Shown: piece after piece, positions 12,721 through 24,078 of the stretch
Layout of the letters: each line of letters begins with the position of its first letter
How positions within the stretch are numbered: position 1 is the stretch's first letter
Assembly: GCA_022495005.1 (NCBI GenBank)
Contig: JAGYXB010000020.1
Span: 1,364,001 to 1,428,000, forward strand
DNA length: 64,000 bases
Origin: Rhyacophila brunnea
Lineage: Eukaryota; Arthropoda; Insecta; Trichoptera; Rhyacophilidae
Reading direction: 5' to 3'
The notes under the pieces: generated by a model
Databases searched by the model: none
What the model was told of the DNA's origin: nothing
The model's input: only the letters and a program-made list of their open reading frames with translations
Program-made: the position numbers and the translations under genes

Positions 12721-13018
12721 ACTGCAGGGAACACAAATTTAATGGGAACCACACTACTGGGTGTGGTATAACAGGTTACCGATCTTGAGTGAGGAAAAAT
12801 ATAGGATAAACTTAAACACGTGATAAGGAATAATATATATTATTATTTTCAATAATTGCGTCTATATACGACTGCAGGGAACACAAATTTAATGGGAACC
12901 ACACTACTGCGTGTGGTATAACAGGTTACCGATCTTGAGTGAGGAAAAATATAGGATAAACTTAAACACGTGATAAGGAATAATATATATTATTATTTTC
13001 AATAATTGCGTCTATATA
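12721..13018 (+). repeat. Recent 150-bp tandem duplication (two copies)
   Basis: A unit starting ACTGCAGGGAACACAAATTT at 12,721 starts again at 12,871, a period of exactly 150 bases. Over almost the whole unit the only difference I see is CTGGGTGTGG in copy 1 against CTGCGTGTGG in copy 2; the final bases differ because copy 2 ends at the junction. Such high identity points to a recent duplication or to an assembly duplicate. The unit contains no recognised feature. Confidence 0.93.
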
Positions 13019-16000
13019 ATAATATGCATTCATGTTTGTTACGTACCTAAATGTAAGGCGCTTTCAATATTTTTTACGCTTTACTTTGGTTTTATGGTCT
13101 ACCTACACTCTACATTAAGAACTCTGCTTCAAAACCTACTCTATGGCGATGGCTTTTACATTTCAATCATATTAATCTGTTCTGTGGTATACTGTATTAT
13201 AGGTCGCCCAAATTCAAACGGCTTATAAAACTAACCAGATTGGTACCTTCTCTATGCACCAACCAGACTAATAAATTCTGAGATCTTGTTACTTAATTTG
13301 GAGAATCAGATTACACTTGATCAGTTTATTGTTCACCCATGTTCCAGATCCTCACGTTCTTCCAGTGGTTCGCTAACCGGTACATATTTTAACAACCGGT
13401 ATAATCGGACCGTACGAAAGACTGCTTCAGTGTACATATAACTTAGCGATGCTCTCAAAATGTAATGTAATGCACTCTAAGTGACATAAGATATTTATAT
13501 TTTAAGTGGTTCCCCACGCCAGTTAAAATAATATAGCACGTAAGTACTTGAACGTTGCATCTCCGTTGTAAGTGGACATTATTAACCAATCCTCGGAAGC
13601 CATCGTCTTTAGTAGCCGTGAAGTAATCCGTCTGCTTCTGTGTCTGGCCTTGCCAATTTCAACGTCCAAGTTATGCTGCTCAATAAAATCTTAGATTTAA
13701 TGCACCAATTCCGCTGAGTGAGCGGACTGGACGTCGCAGTTTCGCTATAAATAGGTGGTGATGAATGTTAACTGTGATGCGCTGTAAAAATGCATGGGAG
13801 ATTTTTTTTTGTTTTTTATCGCAAAGGTTTCTTACCTTGACCGATTTGTTTTAATTATTTGTCGCTTCGTTTTGTCATCTCTATATTATTGAATGAGTAT
13901 CTATTATTTTCTTTGCTAGGTATATAATATACTGTTATAAACATTGCACGCCGGCCGAAATTGTTAATCCGCTATTACTGTCGACAGATTCTAAATGTGA
14001 CATGTGAGTAAACTTTTATTTGGCTCATCGAACGAGGAAAATGTATATTGTCGAATGTGGAGCATAGAAAAGCTTTTGTAATTTTTCTCGCGTGTTGCGG
14101 TAATAATACGTGTACTCTTGGCAGGGATTTGGTGTCAATAAACAGTAGAATAGCGCGATCTTTTACTTCCACGTGCTTCACTTGGCCACGATTATTAGGG
14201 TTTTTTCCCCTGTCCGCCGCTCCAATCTTATGTCTATCTTCATACCTTCTTTGTGCACACCATTTAGAAACGGACATTAATTTCAAACTTTTTTTCCCCA
14301 TACAAGATTATAAGGTAATTGATGAAATGTAAATCAGATAAATGAATCGTTTAAATGTATCATAATATGACGTATGTGTCAATATGAGAGTTTGAGACCA
14401 CTGTCTTGGTAAAACGAATATGTTTAAAGCTCACTGGACGAAATGCGTTTTCTTCATTCAAGCCAACGCCCAATTCTTTGAAATGGCATTACTGTGCACT
14501 ATGATTCATTGTTTGCCATTCATTATCAGTAAAACACTTAAAGCTGATAATGTAAATACTACCAGTTATTTTATATAGTATCAATATCAATCTGTCTCTC
14601 TGTGTATCTTGCTTTATTATTTTTGTTATAATAATGATACGAATAATATATCTCTCTTATTTAATCAAGGACCGAAAATAAAATGTTATTCTTTGATAAC
14701 AAAGGGCACTTTCTGTACCTACTCCATCCGCGATAAGACTATAATTTGTAAATTTGAATGCAGCCGAAAAGTAATTATTTATTCGCAAACACATTGTAAA
14801 ATATATTATAATTATGTTTAATTTTAACTTCACTTATTTGGTTTATGTAGTTGACTCTTGTCTCGACTTAGTTTGACCTAAATGGCATACAAAACTAGAA
14901 AATGATGCGTAAAGCTTTCGAAGCGAAACCTTGGCTGGAGGATTATATATTGGAAGACTGGAGTTGTGGTCGCTGGACGGTCTAAAGTGGCAATTCAAAT
15001 ATAATAATCTATATCCCAGATTATAGAAGGGATGTAGAATAATTACGTTTCGGTCTTCCCTTACGACTTCTACCGACTACGAGCGATAAAATACTGCTCC
15101 TAGTCTTCTGGCTTATCAGTGACCATTTATTTACCTCTCCGTTCTTATACCTAAATAATATGAGTTTGCGATGCATCCTCCCTTAATAGGAGTAACAAGC
15201 CGCTGAATAACCCTATCCCTTGAATCTCATATATTGCGCTCATGAACTTTATTACTTATTTCGTCTTCAGTCCCATGACCGACTCGCGAATCTCTACCAC
15301 GGCTGTGTGGCATCTAATTTTATTTTATGTTTGTGAAAAAAATGGATGTTTTATACTTACGTTAATATAGACACTGAAAAGCCAGAATTGAGACGGCATA
15401 TAAATACACGAAATCTTTCTAGACACATTCTTTGATCGTTATAATTTCACAAAAAGGTTTATACAGAAAACATTACTTGTAGGTACATTTTTTTTTCTTT
15501 ACCCCATTATCAAACGTCAACGTACACATAAAATCATCCGATAGCTAATTTTACATAAATTATGGATTAGCAATTACTGCTTACGATTGCATTATCGGCT
15601 TATCCACTCTGGCGAACCTTAAATCGTTATCGATAACAATAATATGTGTTCGTTGACTATTATTGAACGAATGTATTACTTAGATTTTAGAAGTAGAATT
15701 GGTAGGAATTACTTCCATGTCATCCATCAGTCATCACGTAATCGGTCGCTGTCGATTCACTGACGGATGCGGGAGCGCCCATTTGCCTTCATTATCTTCT
15801 TCGACCATTCCTCCCTCCTTTTAACTGTCACTCAATACCGCAGGTCAACGGCGTCAACCCATCTATATAAATGACAAAACGACGCCGTAACTATAATTCG
15901 ATAATTCTGAAAGATACCACCACTATCTATCAAACTACATGTTCTGCTTGAGAATCCATTATCGATTATAAAATTTTATTGAATAAAATATGGTACAACA

Positions 16001-19000
16001 CATGCAATAGTATTGTACACACCTTGTATAATATTATGCAACTGAGTATGTGCTGGAAGAACTCGACCAACTGCCGCCCGTCTGCTAATTTCACTTTTCG
16101 AGCCATAATAAGTCGGTTAATTAACACACTTTTTCATTATTATGATTGCAAATCATCTAATAAGAGATGGTCGTTGGTTATGTACCTCTTCGCGGATTTA
16201 ATAAGCATAAATCTGTATTTTGTCGGATGATTCTTGCTTTGTAATTATTTTGCGAAATGTTATAATGAGTAACACAGATAAAAAAAAATAGTTACCACTT
16301 TTCACATCACCACATAATAATATAATATACGTGTATTTTATTTTTAATATCGCATTATATTTATTTCCCATGGACATGACTTGTAAAATGGTGTTATTAT
16401 TTTCATACCATCTTTTATAGTTTGATATGACAAAAGATAAAAATATCAATATGCATAAAGATATGATTTTTTCTTCTTGGAATGGTAATAATGGATTATT
16501 TGAGAACAATACCTCATTTACATAATGTTGAAAACAGTTATGTAGAATTTACAATCGCATATTAAAACTTACTGAACTTGGGTCACCGTCGCACTAGTAT
16601 CTGTTTAATACTCAGCACCTAACTGGTCCAGTATGTTCCACCACTTTCGTTTAATAGTCAGATATTATCAAAACTGTTGGTTGCCTATTTTGTGTTAAAT
16701 GTATCACGACTGCAAGATTTCGCTATACGAAAATTAACTACTAATATCTATATGTTCATGTCATACACCTATTACACTGCAGGCAATAATTCTCTTTTTG
16801 ATTTCGCTTTTCAATCCGGTTTTTTCATTCTTTGCGAATAAATTTTTCTAGGCCTTCGCTTTAATGCTAATTTTGACTTCGATTAGTAATGTATTTATAC
16901 TGATATTGATTGGCAGGTCACTTTTATTTATATTATCTTAAAAGTACGCGATGACTTGAATTTGTGCTTTTATTGGACACGTTAGATTTATTATCAGGAT
17001 TAATGTTTTAACCATTCTTTACGTTGCAAAAAAATTCGTTCGTCCCGCTAATGTCACATTGAGTTACCGTACTAGATTGACAATATTACATTTGGTAAAT
17101 GCGAAATGTTTATTTTGATAACATGCATGAGTCATCATTGTTTGCTAGTTGTTTTATCTATAAATATATCAAGAAGGCTCGAAGAAAATTAGGGGGCGTT
17201 AACGAAATCCAGAGGGGCGCGGCAGACAAATTCTATCTATAAAAATCCGACGGAATCTAGACACGACACCACTTGAGATGCGATTTACTACTCGAATGCT
17301 TCGTTATAGCTATAGTCAAAAATTATTTGCCGTCTTACTGAAGTATCGTCTTAATAACACAACTTTTTGCATTCTCCAATGTAAATTAAAAATGTTCTTT
17401 CCGCCTTGTATTATAGATATACCATCATAAATCGCCAAGTGTGCGAATTTAGAACCAAGCTCATCACAGTATTAAAAGCGGACAACTTATACTGGTGGAT
17501 CTATAGCATTGTGGGTATGCCTTTTTTGTTTTGTATTTGTTTGAGAAGAACACTCCTCTTTTATTAAAATATATTAAAATACTTTTTTTCTACAATAAAC
17601 TAGGTTCCTACTAACTAGATACTAGAATATGTGCACATGCCACAGCAAACAACACAAGGTTGTCGGCTTTGCGACCGACTCAGATCGAGCAGATGAATGT
17701 GCAATGAATGGACATACGCATAATCGTGCAACTAAACCCAAATACACACAGACTACCCTCGACTGTGAAGAGCAGGTAGATGTAGCAGTCGTACGTTTGC
17801 GATAAGTTTATTTCTTGGATGTAATAGCTATTTAGTATGATATGGCGTCGGTTACAATTTTCATTAATTTAATTATTGGTAAACGGTTACTCAACGTCAC
17901 ACCAATATTTCTTTGCGGTCCACCGATGGATTTGATCCCGCATGATGAAAACTTCTCTAATGAAAAATATCAGTCTGCATTTATAATAAATTGACCAAAG
18001 ACCACAGTTAGGTATAAATACATACCATGTGTGTACGTATTACGTTTAAGAAACGTTGGCGATAAAACTTTTCCAGGCGCGGCCAGTGGGAAGCCATTGC
18101 GCAAAGTGTTGTTTTTTACTGCCCTTCTTTATTACAGCTCGCCTTCCAGTCTAAATATATACAAACGTTTGTTGCAACTTTTCTTGTTGCAATAATTTTT
18201 GTTCACTGTTGGGAACGTTTTACGAGTTCTCCACACCTGGCGCACAAGGCCGTGCTCCTATTAAATTTACAGTACGAAAGGATACGTCATCCGCACCCAA
18301 TGTCGAGATTACGTCTAATTTATTCCATTTCAGTGAGCTACGTCGATAATGAACTAAATGTTACTAATGGTTACTCCGTGCTTCGGAGTAATATGATTGC
18401 CATGGAATTGATGTTGAATTCTATATTCTGAAAATGGAAACGTCCCGGAATATATACGATATTTCGAATAGGTACTTACATAATATAATTTTGGATTGGT
18501 CGTCAGTTATAATTATTTTATTGATACTTTATTTTAAAATACGAAGAAATTTTATTAGATTCTTGTGGTGTAGTATGTACATCGACTACTAGATAAGGAA
18601 GGTACCCTAATATCAAGTGGTTGAGGAAAACTAGTTACGGGGAGTTATATGAAGAGTCCTGTATTACTGACGACTCACTACCGCAATTATTTATTTTGTC
18701 AATTTATTGACCATTGTTTGTCTGTCTTCTTTCATTGACAATCGAATTCGGAAGTAATTTAAAGAGTTTTTTTTTTGATTATTTGGACGATTTTCTTCCT
18801 CACGAATTACCGAGATTCTTCTCTATAAGAGTATAAGAGAATGTTTTCAACACTGTTTATCAGCTCTCTAATACTTATAATAAGTATATTATTGTATGTT
18901 GATAGTTCACCAATTAATACTCCAGATCACTACAAATTTAATATTACCTAAAACTTAACATAACATCTGCGGTCGGCAGGGAAGGCAAATGCATTGAAGG

Positions 19001-19954
19001 GATATTCGCCGAATCTGCAACATTTTTTGTACCCGCGTCATGTTTTATAAGCTTGAAAATCATCTTCCAGTCTTATGTGATTTGGCAGTTTCAATTTGTA
19101 CACTGTTTTCAGTCCCATTTCTCTATCCAACAAACAATTAATCATACAAATTATAATTAAACTCCTCTTTATGGTGAGTATGAAAATTGTTATACTGTGG
19201 GTCTTTTTTTTATTCACTAATAATAATATTATGTTTAGCGGAAGGCTATCTTATTTGTTTTAACAAATTTTCGCGATACTTCAGTGCAGTTGACTCAGCA
19301 TAGCGGTGTTGATTTTAGGAAGCCCTATTTGAAGTCATGCCAAAATCCGAAATTCATTCACAAGTTGAACCGGAACTGTGCTGTCATAGTCATACATAAT
19401 ACATGCTTTCTTTAAAAATACTAACATACTGAACAGTTTGATGATTTATTGTAATTCACGTGCTCTAAATTTATTATTATCTTCAGTTCCAGAAAATGCA
19501 ATAATAAGCATTGTGTTATTATTTGTATAATGAATGATCTACCTATGTGTAGGTATGGATTGTCTGTAACTAAATAATGCTTACGCGCACCCACGCGGTT
19601 CATTCGGGTGTGGAATAAAAAAAGTCTATTTACCGCGTGCGCTGTGCAAAATGAGCGACGATTTGGCCTCTTTCCAATTGACCGGAATTATGATGATGGA
19701 CTTCTTCGTTGCCATTACTTGATTCGTTCGTTTCTCGTCGAAATTAGCCTGCGTCATTGGCTTAATTGGAGTACGTCGCAGGGTGGGATTGCAGCTTCCT
19801 GTTTAATGCGCTTTTAAAACATACCTATTCATCAAATAATAGTACTTATATGTTTTGATTATTTTATCTCTTATGTATACAATATCCTACTTCCATTTTA
19901 TAATAATATTACGCTGCAAAACAATATCTATACCTACTTAAATGTTTAACCGTC
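13019..19954. other. Long non-coding stretch, no supported gene
   Basis: About 7 kb in which I can support no gene. Overlapping frames on both strands at 13,975-14,332 (94 and 108 codons) lack any domain, and overlap on opposite strands argues against both. Near 13,370-13,410, GGTTCGCTAACCGGT followed by AACAACCGGT looks like a decayed hAT-type end. Tc1-, LINE- or SINE-like signals were not found. Confidence 0.4.
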
Positions 19955-20030
19955 ATTATCAGCCTGTATCAATTCACGGCTGAATGAAGGCATGGACCTT
20001 ATTGTCGATGTTCATTTTTCTGCAGCTTTG
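19955..20030 (+). repeat. Fragment of the 'CATCATCATCAGCC...TGGATGAAGGC' interspersed repeat
   Basis: The words ATTATCAGCCTGTATCAATT and GCTGAATGAAGGCATGGACC match a pattern seen at 39,690, 51,495 and 59,425 in the window. Their consensus (CATCATCAGCC..., then CTGCTGGATGGAGGCCTC) resembles the antisense of the conserved C-terminal end of RTE-type LINE reverse transcriptases (GEAYVQQW-like), which is widespread in insects. Only the short fragment remains here. Confidence 0.55.
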
Positions 20031-20084
20031 ATTCGAAGACATAGATAACTGTTTGGGGGTGGCTATACACTATACGTTGTATCA

Positions 20085-20391
20085 GCGGTAATCGTGGAAA
20101 AAATATTTATATCTCTGAAGTTCGCATCGTATTCATCACCAAAGATAATATTCATTATAAATCCTTGCATCCCGCTATCACATACGAAATCGTAGAACAG
20201 TGCATCCACACCTTTTTGTATGAAAGCATTTTATAAAATCTCGCGGAACCCCTACTTTGCTGGTGCAGAAGAGATACTTATCAGTTCAGTGTCAAGCTAA
20301 CCAAGATGCGTGCTCTATCTGTGGTAATCGTGGAATAAATATTTACACTTTTGAGGTTCGCATCGCCCAAAGATAATATTCATCATCCTTG
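20085..20391 (+). repeat. ~235-bp tandem duplication, left part (copy 1 and start of copy 2)
   Basis: Copy 1 begins near 20,085 (GGTAATCGTGGAA) and runs to about 20,320. Copy 2 begins with GGTAATCGTGGAATAAATAT at about 20,322 and repeats TTCGCATCG and AAAGATAATATTCAT. Copy 2 is cut at 20,391 by the LINE insertion and resumes at 22,336 with ATCCTTGCATCCCGCTATCA, a sequence that in copy 1 lies at 20,161. The copies differ at several sites, so the duplication is older than the LINE insertion. Confidence 0.85.
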
Positions 20392-20733
20392 CCAGTCGGA
20401 AGCCAACAGCGGTGGAGTGAGGTTGTACAACTTCGCTTGCGTATTCGGGACGCTATTCGCCTGGTTACTCGCGAACGGTTATAAATACGGGATACAACAA
20501 AAATAATATTGTTTGTAAATGAATTTGACAATAAACTCAACATGTGTGGTCCCATGTGATTTTGACAATCAGTGCCAGTGCTTGAGAAAAAGTGAAAAAT
20601 ATTTATTGTTGCACGGATAGTGCACTTTGTGCGGGGAGTGCGTCAAACGCTGTGAAGCGAGGGGTTGTCCACACTGTTTTTGTTCACACTGTTGCGCGAA
20701 TTCCAAGACCGCGTGAACGGCAAAAGCAATAAA

Positions 20734-21939
20734 ATGGAAAACACCACGATGGAAGTGAATGAAACCAAAAAAACGAAGAAGAAAAGAAACGATGATGAAG
20801 AGGAAGTGGTTGGAGAAAAAGAAGAAGAATGGCAGACGGTGACCTCTGGAAAAAAACCCAGAAGAGACTCTGGGGTCACTCCAAAGGGAAACCAAAACAT
20901 CGTCATGATAGCGACGGGAAGTAAAATTCCATTAAAATTGAAAATAGCGCAGATGCTGCATAAGGCAGGAGTAAAAGTACAGAAAATTTACAATAAAAAT
21001 TTAAAGACGTACATCCAAGTAGAAGACGAAAAAGAAGCAGATAAAGTGAAACAAGCTGGAGAACTCAAAGATCTCGGTTTTGTGACCAAAGAGAATGCCT
21101 CCTGCTCTTATGGAGTAATAAGAAAAGTCGATATTGATATGGACCTCCAAGAACTGCAAATGGAAATCAAAAGTGATGCAAAAGTAATCAACCTTAAGAG
21201 GTTGACAAGAAAAGGTGATACAGGAGAGCTGACAAAGACCTCGTCAGTCAGTATTAAATTTGGGGAGAAAATATTGCCGAGAACAATTTACATATATGGA
21301 GTCTCTTTTGCTGTAGAACCGTATGTATTCAGGGTTATGCAATGCTACAAATGCTGGCGATATGGGCATATCGCGAACAATTGCGGACGTACAGTAGAAA
21401 CGTGCCCTAAGTGTGGTGAAAACCACAAAACCTGCGAAAAAAATGAGGAAATTACGTGCATCAATTGCAAAGGTAACCACGCGGCAAACAGCCAAAAATG
21501 CCCAAAGTGGCAAGAGGAAAAGAATTGCAAAGAAGCAATGAAAAAAATGAACATACCTTTCAAGGAAGCAAAAAAAAATATGTTAAATAATAGCTATGCT
21601 GACATATTAAAACAAAAAAAAATCGTAGGAAGAGATGAAAGCGAAACAATTCAAAAAACTAAGGAAAACAAAAAGAAAGAAGAAGCGGTGGTAGAAGCTT
21701 CAGGCTCAACAATAATATCTACAGGTAGTAGCGTAAAGCCTACAAAAAATAAGAAAAATTCAAAGGGGAAGACAGAGGTTAACGCGATGGGAGAAATTAT
21801 GAAAGTCTTGCTGAAAGGGGGAGACTGGCAGCAGATCATTAAACAACTAATAATTAAAGCAGTGGACTGGGTATGCAAACAATTCAAAGAAGGACACTTA
21901 AAGGAAATTCTAGGGGAGGTTCTGGAGCAAAATGGATAG
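20734..21939 (+). CDS. LINE ORF1 nucleic-acid-binding (Gag-like) protein with CCHC zinc knuckles
   Basis: This intact frame of 401 residues starts at the first ATG (20,734, context AAAATGG); the frame is open further upstream but without an ATG. The N-terminal ~80 residues are lysine/glutamate-rich and low complexity. The middle has an RRM-like region typical of I/Jockey ORF1 (around PRTIYIYGVSFAVEPY). Then come cysteine knuckles: CYKCWRYGHIANNC, followed by CPKCGENHKTC and CINCKGNHAANSQKCP. Members of this family bind element RNA and form ribonucleoprotein particles. The C-terminal third is again lysine-rich. The stop overlaps the ORF2 start (ATGGATAG). The frame is undamaged, which suggests a young insertion. 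Confidence 0.9.
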   Translation: MENTTMEVNETKKTKKKRNDDEEEVVGEKEEEWQTVTSGKKPRRDSGVTPKGNQNIVMIATGSKIPLKLKIAQMLHKAGVKVQKIYNKNLKTYIQVEDEKEADKVKQAGELKDLGFVTKENASCSYGVIRKVDIDMDLQELQMEIKSDAKVINLKRLTRKGDTGELTKTSSVSIKFGEKILPRTIYIYGVSFAVEPYVFRVMQCYKCWRYGHIANNCGRTVETCPKCGENHKTCEKNEEITCINCKGNHAANSQKCPKWQEEKNCKEAMKKMNIPFKEAKKNMLNNSYADILKQKKIVGRDESETIQKTKENKKKEEAVVEASGSTIISTGSSVKPTKNKKNSKGKTEVNAMGEIMKVLLKGGDWQQIIKQLIIKAVDWVCKQFKEGHLKEILGEVLEQNG

Positions 21940-22246
21940 TAAAAAACAAATTAGGATTTTACAATGGAATGCCAGAAGTATGAAGCAAAAAAAGGATGAT
22001 ATAGAACTCTACTTAATAAGACAAAAAATTTCAATAGCATTAATCTCAGAGACTTGGCTGAAGTCTGAATTAGACTATCTGAAATTCAATGATTACACGA
22101 TGTATCGAAAATACAGAAGGGATGGATACGGAGAAGAGCGATTCTGGTGCATAAAACACTGGCGTCTAAAGAAGAAAGAAAGAAAGACGGAAGAGCTAGA
22201 CAAAATAATTATAAAGCCATTTAACAGAATAGGAGTGAGGACCTGA
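21932..22246 (+). pseudogene. Truncated LINE ORF2: start of the APE-type endonuclease
   Basis: The ATG at 21,932 overlaps the ORF1 stop by 8 bases. The first ~70 residues match the N-terminus of LINE endonucleases: ILQWNARSMKQKKDDIELYL carries the QWN motif, and ALISETWLKS carries the catalytic glutamate (E-T-W). Near 22,140 the frame is shifted: the alternative frame reads AILVHKTLASK, the expected continuation, while the open frame reads unrelated sequence. Soon after, the sequence jumps to a 3' tail, so the catalytic core and the whole reverse transcriptase are absent. The product would be inactive. Confidence 0.85.
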
Positions 22247-22335
22247 TCGAAGGATCCCCTTCTAGAAGAGAAGAGGCGATATGACAGCGAGTCGCAGTCA
22301 AAGCCTCGGTAAAATCACAAAAAAAAAAAAAAAAA

Positions 22336-22440
22336 TCATCCTTGCATCCCGCTATCACATAATAACCCGTAGAACAGTACTTCCACACCTTTTTGTATGA
22401 AAGCATATTATAAAATCTCGCGGACCCCTAATTTAATTCG
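22336..22440 (+). repeat. Continuation of tandem-duplication copy 2 after the LINE
   Basis: The sequence from ATCCTTGCATCCCGCTATCA through CACACCTTTTTGTATGAAAG, TATAAAATCTCGCGGA and CCCCTAATTT matches 20,161-20,260 of copy 1 with a few differences. This confirms that the LINE split a pre-existing tandem repeat. Confidence 0.85.
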
Positions 22441-22617
22441 TGCATGAGGTAAACTTTCAACATTAAAGCCAACATGTCACATAATATGTATGTAAAATAA
22501 TTAAATAATAATATAACATATCTTTTTTTGTCACCGACACATCTACTCCAAAAAGTTATATTTGTCGCATTGCTCCCTTTATTTTCTGCCACATTTTCTA
22601 ACGCATGACCTGCAGCT

Positions 22618-22768
22618 CGATTTCCAAACTATCGTCTCGTGTGGCACCAGACGACATGACGTAATTGTGACGTCAGCTAATACACGCTCGAGCGGGCGGC
22701 ATGTATTGGCTGACGTCACAATTACGTCATGTCGTCTGGTGCCACACGAGACGATAGTTAGGAAATCG
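22618..22768. repeat. Near-perfect 151-bp hairpin (69-bp arms) containing TGACGTCA sites
   Basis: Left arm 22,618-22,686 and right arm about 22,700-22,768 are reverse complements with about three mismatches, around a 13-base centre (CTCGAGCGGGCGG). Each arm contains GTGGCACCAGACGACATGAC and ATTGTGACGTCAGC. TGACGTCA is itself a palindrome and the consensus cAMP-response (CREB/ATF) site, so the unit holds two. It may be a tiny foldback MITE. No target duplication is clear at the ends (GCAGCT / GGGCCC). Because of the symmetry, both strands give similar translated frames, which should not be taken as genes. Confidence 0.9.
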
Positions 22769-22798
22769 GGCCCCTGACTACTCGCTTGGTACATTTTA

Positions 22799-22949
22799 GG
22801 CCTTGTCCACATGGCGCGTTTTGTGTCGCGCACATTCCAGGTACATGTGATTGAGCCGTCCATCCATACGCACTCGCGCTGTCGAGAGGTGACCTCATTG
22901 AGGTGTTCACATGCATTTACGGCTAGACACGCGTCATGTGGACAAGACC
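22799..22949. mobile_element. Short MITE-like unit with ~20-bp TIRs
   Basis: The left end GGCCTTGTCCACATGGCGCG pairs with the right end CGCGTCATGTGGACAAGACC, giving ~20-bp inverted repeats with two mismatches. The unit is about 151 bp and lies 30 bp from the hairpin at 22,618-22,768. No coding content. No certain target duplication was found. Confidence 0.65.
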
Positions 22950-22993
22950 TTGATATAGTTATCAATTATAAGTTACCATCAACCCCAAGTAAC

Positions 22994-23008
22994 GTTGGGA
23001 ATCACTGC
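22994..23008. mobile_element. Solo hAT-type terminus
   Basis: GTTGGGAATCACTG resembles the right terminus at the window start (GGGAACCACTG) and is the inverse of CAGTGATTCCC at 46,693. I found no partner end nearby, so it is an isolated remnant or chance. Confidence 0.3.
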
Positions 23009-24078
23009 CGGATGATATGATATTAATTACAGCCGACAGGTATCGCTTCGGTCAATACGCATTTCTGATTAAATTATTTATTATGAAATGCTTCATACAA
23101 AGCGTTCGTTAAAAGTGATCGCATGCAGGTATTGGCAATACCTTCCACAAAGTTTTTATAACATGTATCGTTTCGTGCTATACCCACTTTAAAATATTCC
23201 CACATTGCTGTACTCTGTATCAAGTTGAATGTGTAATATGTCTGCAAAAGTTTTTTTCATATAAAATTTTTGCGGTGGGATTACTTTTTATTGCATGCGG
23301 CGTATTCGCATGGCAACACGTCTTCTGTCCACATCAGCTCTAGGGCGCCCGTTTTTTCACCGGCCAGACTTCCATCGCGTTCTGATCCCTTTGGAAAATA
23401 ATCACCCATTTATTGTCCGGTACCCACATTCTTACACGTATCAGCGCTTGCATCATTGTATCATTGATATTATTATTCGGCTACTGGCCACAGTAGTGCC
23501 ACCACACCTCAACGGTTGTATCGAAGGATAAAGAATAGATTCGCAACGAGGTATTTAGCTTGATGCAAAATTTTCCACCGGTGCTTTTCCCATTCATCTG
23601 AATTTTAAATATAAACAACACGGCTTATCATTGTAATAAATGAATTATTAAGTTAATAGCGGACTAAATTCCCACAGTAATATTTATGTTATATTGTTAA
23701 ATATTATTACAGGGAATGTTTTTTATATTAATAAATAAGAGATAGGTAGGTAGAATGTCAAGAAATAAATATTGTATAGGCTGCGAAGTGTAATGTTCAT
23801 ATCATAAATCCCAGATATTTTCACGTAGACGCTTGCCCATGGGAACACCCCTAGTAACAAAAGATCCCTGTTGAACCCATATTATATTGGACATGTAGTC
23901 AATGTAAGGAAGATTTTTATACTAGAATGCATAGCGCTAAGTCATATTAAATACCTGATTTACAATGATTGACAATTAATAGAATCCAATAGAGCAGTGC
24001 TCCGCAACCGGTGTGCCGCGAGACGATGCTATGTGTGCCGCGGTGCAATAGCCAAATTTTCGTACATGGCTGGTAATA

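Larger units (their letters stand above)
20392..22334 (+). mobile_element. Internally deleted non-LTR retrotransposon (I/Jockey-like LINE)
   Basis: The element starts CCAGTCGGAAGCC directly after ATCATCCTTG (20,382-20,391) and ends in a 15-16-base poly(A) run followed by the same (A)TCATCCTTG (22,335-22,344), a ~10-bp target-site duplication. It has a ~340-bp 5' leader, an intact ORF1 with zinc knuckles (20,734-21,939) and the first part of ORF2 (endonuclease start at 21,932). The rest of ORF2, including reverse transcriptase, is missing, and a 3' UTR-like tail leads straight to the poly(A). The whole is under 2 kb against about 5 kb for a complete member. It could move only with enzymes from a complete relative. 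Confidence 0.9.

Noticed and set aside
13975..14332. Overlapping 108- and 94-codon frames on opposite strands
   Set aside because: No recognisable domain, and antisense overlap of unrelated peptides is typical of chance frames.
22579..22965. 128-codon minus-strand frame and a 71-codon plus-strand frame over the hairpin
   Set aside because: Both translate the 151-bp inverted repeat (the same peptide appears on both strands), so they follow from the palindrome and are not genes.
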